NCBI GenBank assembly: GCA_021397835.1
Contig: JAJFZO010000034.1
Span: 3,970,501 to 4,034,500, forward strand
DNA length: 64,000 bases
Direction: 5' to 3'
Origin: Moringa oleifera
Lineage: Eukaryota; Streptophyta; Magnoliopsida; Brassicales; Moringaceae
Part shown: positions 63,636 through 64,000 of the stretch, one piece after another
How positions within the stretch are numbered: the stretch's first letter is position 1
How the letters are laid out: the number at the start of each line of letters is the position of its first letter
The notes under the pieces: model-generated
The model's database searches: none
The model's input: the letters and a program-made list of their open reading frames with translations, nothing else
Told to the model about the DNA's origin: nothing
Translations under genes and position numbers: made by a program

Positions 63636-64000
63636 TTACATGATGATGGGGATCTCCTGCTGCTGCCTGGGCATCATGACAACCAACCTTAATTTGCCTT
63701 CCTGGCAAAGCTTTACCGGATTTCTGTGCAATGTCAGCATAGCCTCTTTATTGCCTAATAAAACATGTGCAATGGTGAAAGCTTCGCCTTTCTCAGCAGC
63801 AAATTGCCATTCTCTGACTGATATATTGAACCAGTCCTTCCTTACAGATTTGGTTGCTTTGACTTCAATATATTGTTTACTATCTCCCTTCCCTACAATG
63901 ATGTCATACGGTAACCCAGTTTCATTGTATTCATTAACCCACTTCACAGCTCCATGAGCAAATTGATCAGTAAAGTACTTGAAAGCAACTTTCTCACCCT
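63636..64000 (-). CDS. NOV: NO VEIN-like protein, C-terminal DUF3883 domain (partial)
   Basis: Open on the minus strand from the right edge to a TAA at 63636-63638, giving about 121 C-terminal residues without a splice site. It reads GEKVAFKYF near the edge, then KWVNEYNETGLPYDIIV, QYIEVKATKSVRKDWFNIS, REWQFAAEKGEAF and LRLVVMMPRQQQ. This is the DUF3883 domain at the end of plant NO VEIN proteins, very large nuclear proteins needed for vascular and leaf patterning in Arabidopsis (family knowledge). The spacing of Asp in PYD and Glu-x-Lys in IEVKA resembles a PD-(D/E)XK nuclease core. The bulk of the gene lies beyond the window. A smaller paralogue with the same tail is possible. Confidence 0.85.
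   Translation of the reverse strand, partial: GEKVAFKYFTDQFAHGAVKWVNEYNETGLPYDIIVGKGDSKQYIEVKATKSVRKDWFNISVREWQFAAEKGEAFTIAHVLLGNKEAMLTLHRNPVKLCQEGKLRLVVMMPRQQQEIPIIM

Noticed and set aside
1..64000. CRISPR arrays, bacterial operons, rRNA or tRNA genes
   Set aside because: No regularly spaced repeats, Shine-Dalgarno-led operons or rRNA/tRNA sequence were seen. The only tRNA-related match is the copia primer-binding site at 59849-59860.

Overview
The window is nuclear DNA from a flowering plant, almost certainly a eudicot. The genes are split by many GT-AG introns, the spacers are very AT-rich and carry plant-type transposon debris, and every recognisable protein has a close plant family match. 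I cannot name the species from sequence alone.

Layout from left to right. 1-1263: remnant of an RTE-type LINE. 2276-15416 (+): beta-galactosidase of the BGAL9 type, lacking about 150 N-terminal residues whose exons are not in the window. 16775-20235 (-): RIN4, the membrane-bound immune regulator, convergent with BGAL9. 20236-23470: spacer with a MITE-like element, a 151-bp tandem duplication and a second inverted-end AT-rich element. 23471-34175 (-): a METTL13-like dual methyltransferase in 16 exons, with an L1 LINE fossil in its twelfth intron. 34176-41365: a 7.2-kb divergent spacer with a decayed CACTA-like element, an orphan plastid-transit-like reading frame, a long perfect-stem hairpin and a 61-bp tandem duplication. 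41366-47208 (+): sucrose-phosphate synthase of the SPS3 (family B) type in 12 exons. 49492-58534 (+): cytosolic methionyl-tRNA synthetase in 17 exons. 59614-61829 (+): a deleted Ty1/copia element with both LTRs. 63636-64000 (-): the C-terminal end of a NO VEIN-like protein, running off the right edge.

For the four complete genes I checked every splice junction by eye. Each exon has GT/AG boundaries, phases are consistent, and total lengths fit the families: RIN4 314, METTL13-like 774, SPS3 1063 and MetRS 800 residues. The neighbours do not form a pathway. Their jobs are cell-wall galactan trimming, immune signalling, translation-factor methylation (inferred), sucrose synthesis, tRNA charging and vascular patterning (inferred).

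I found no previously undescribed system. The most unusual items are the 102-nt hairpin at 37086-37187, the RIN4 gene with a two-codon first exon and an enlarged repeat-bearing linker, five W-box cores within 51 bp upstream of MetRS, the orphan frame beside the CACTA-like element, and the PD-(D/E)XK-like motif in the NO VEIN-type domain.
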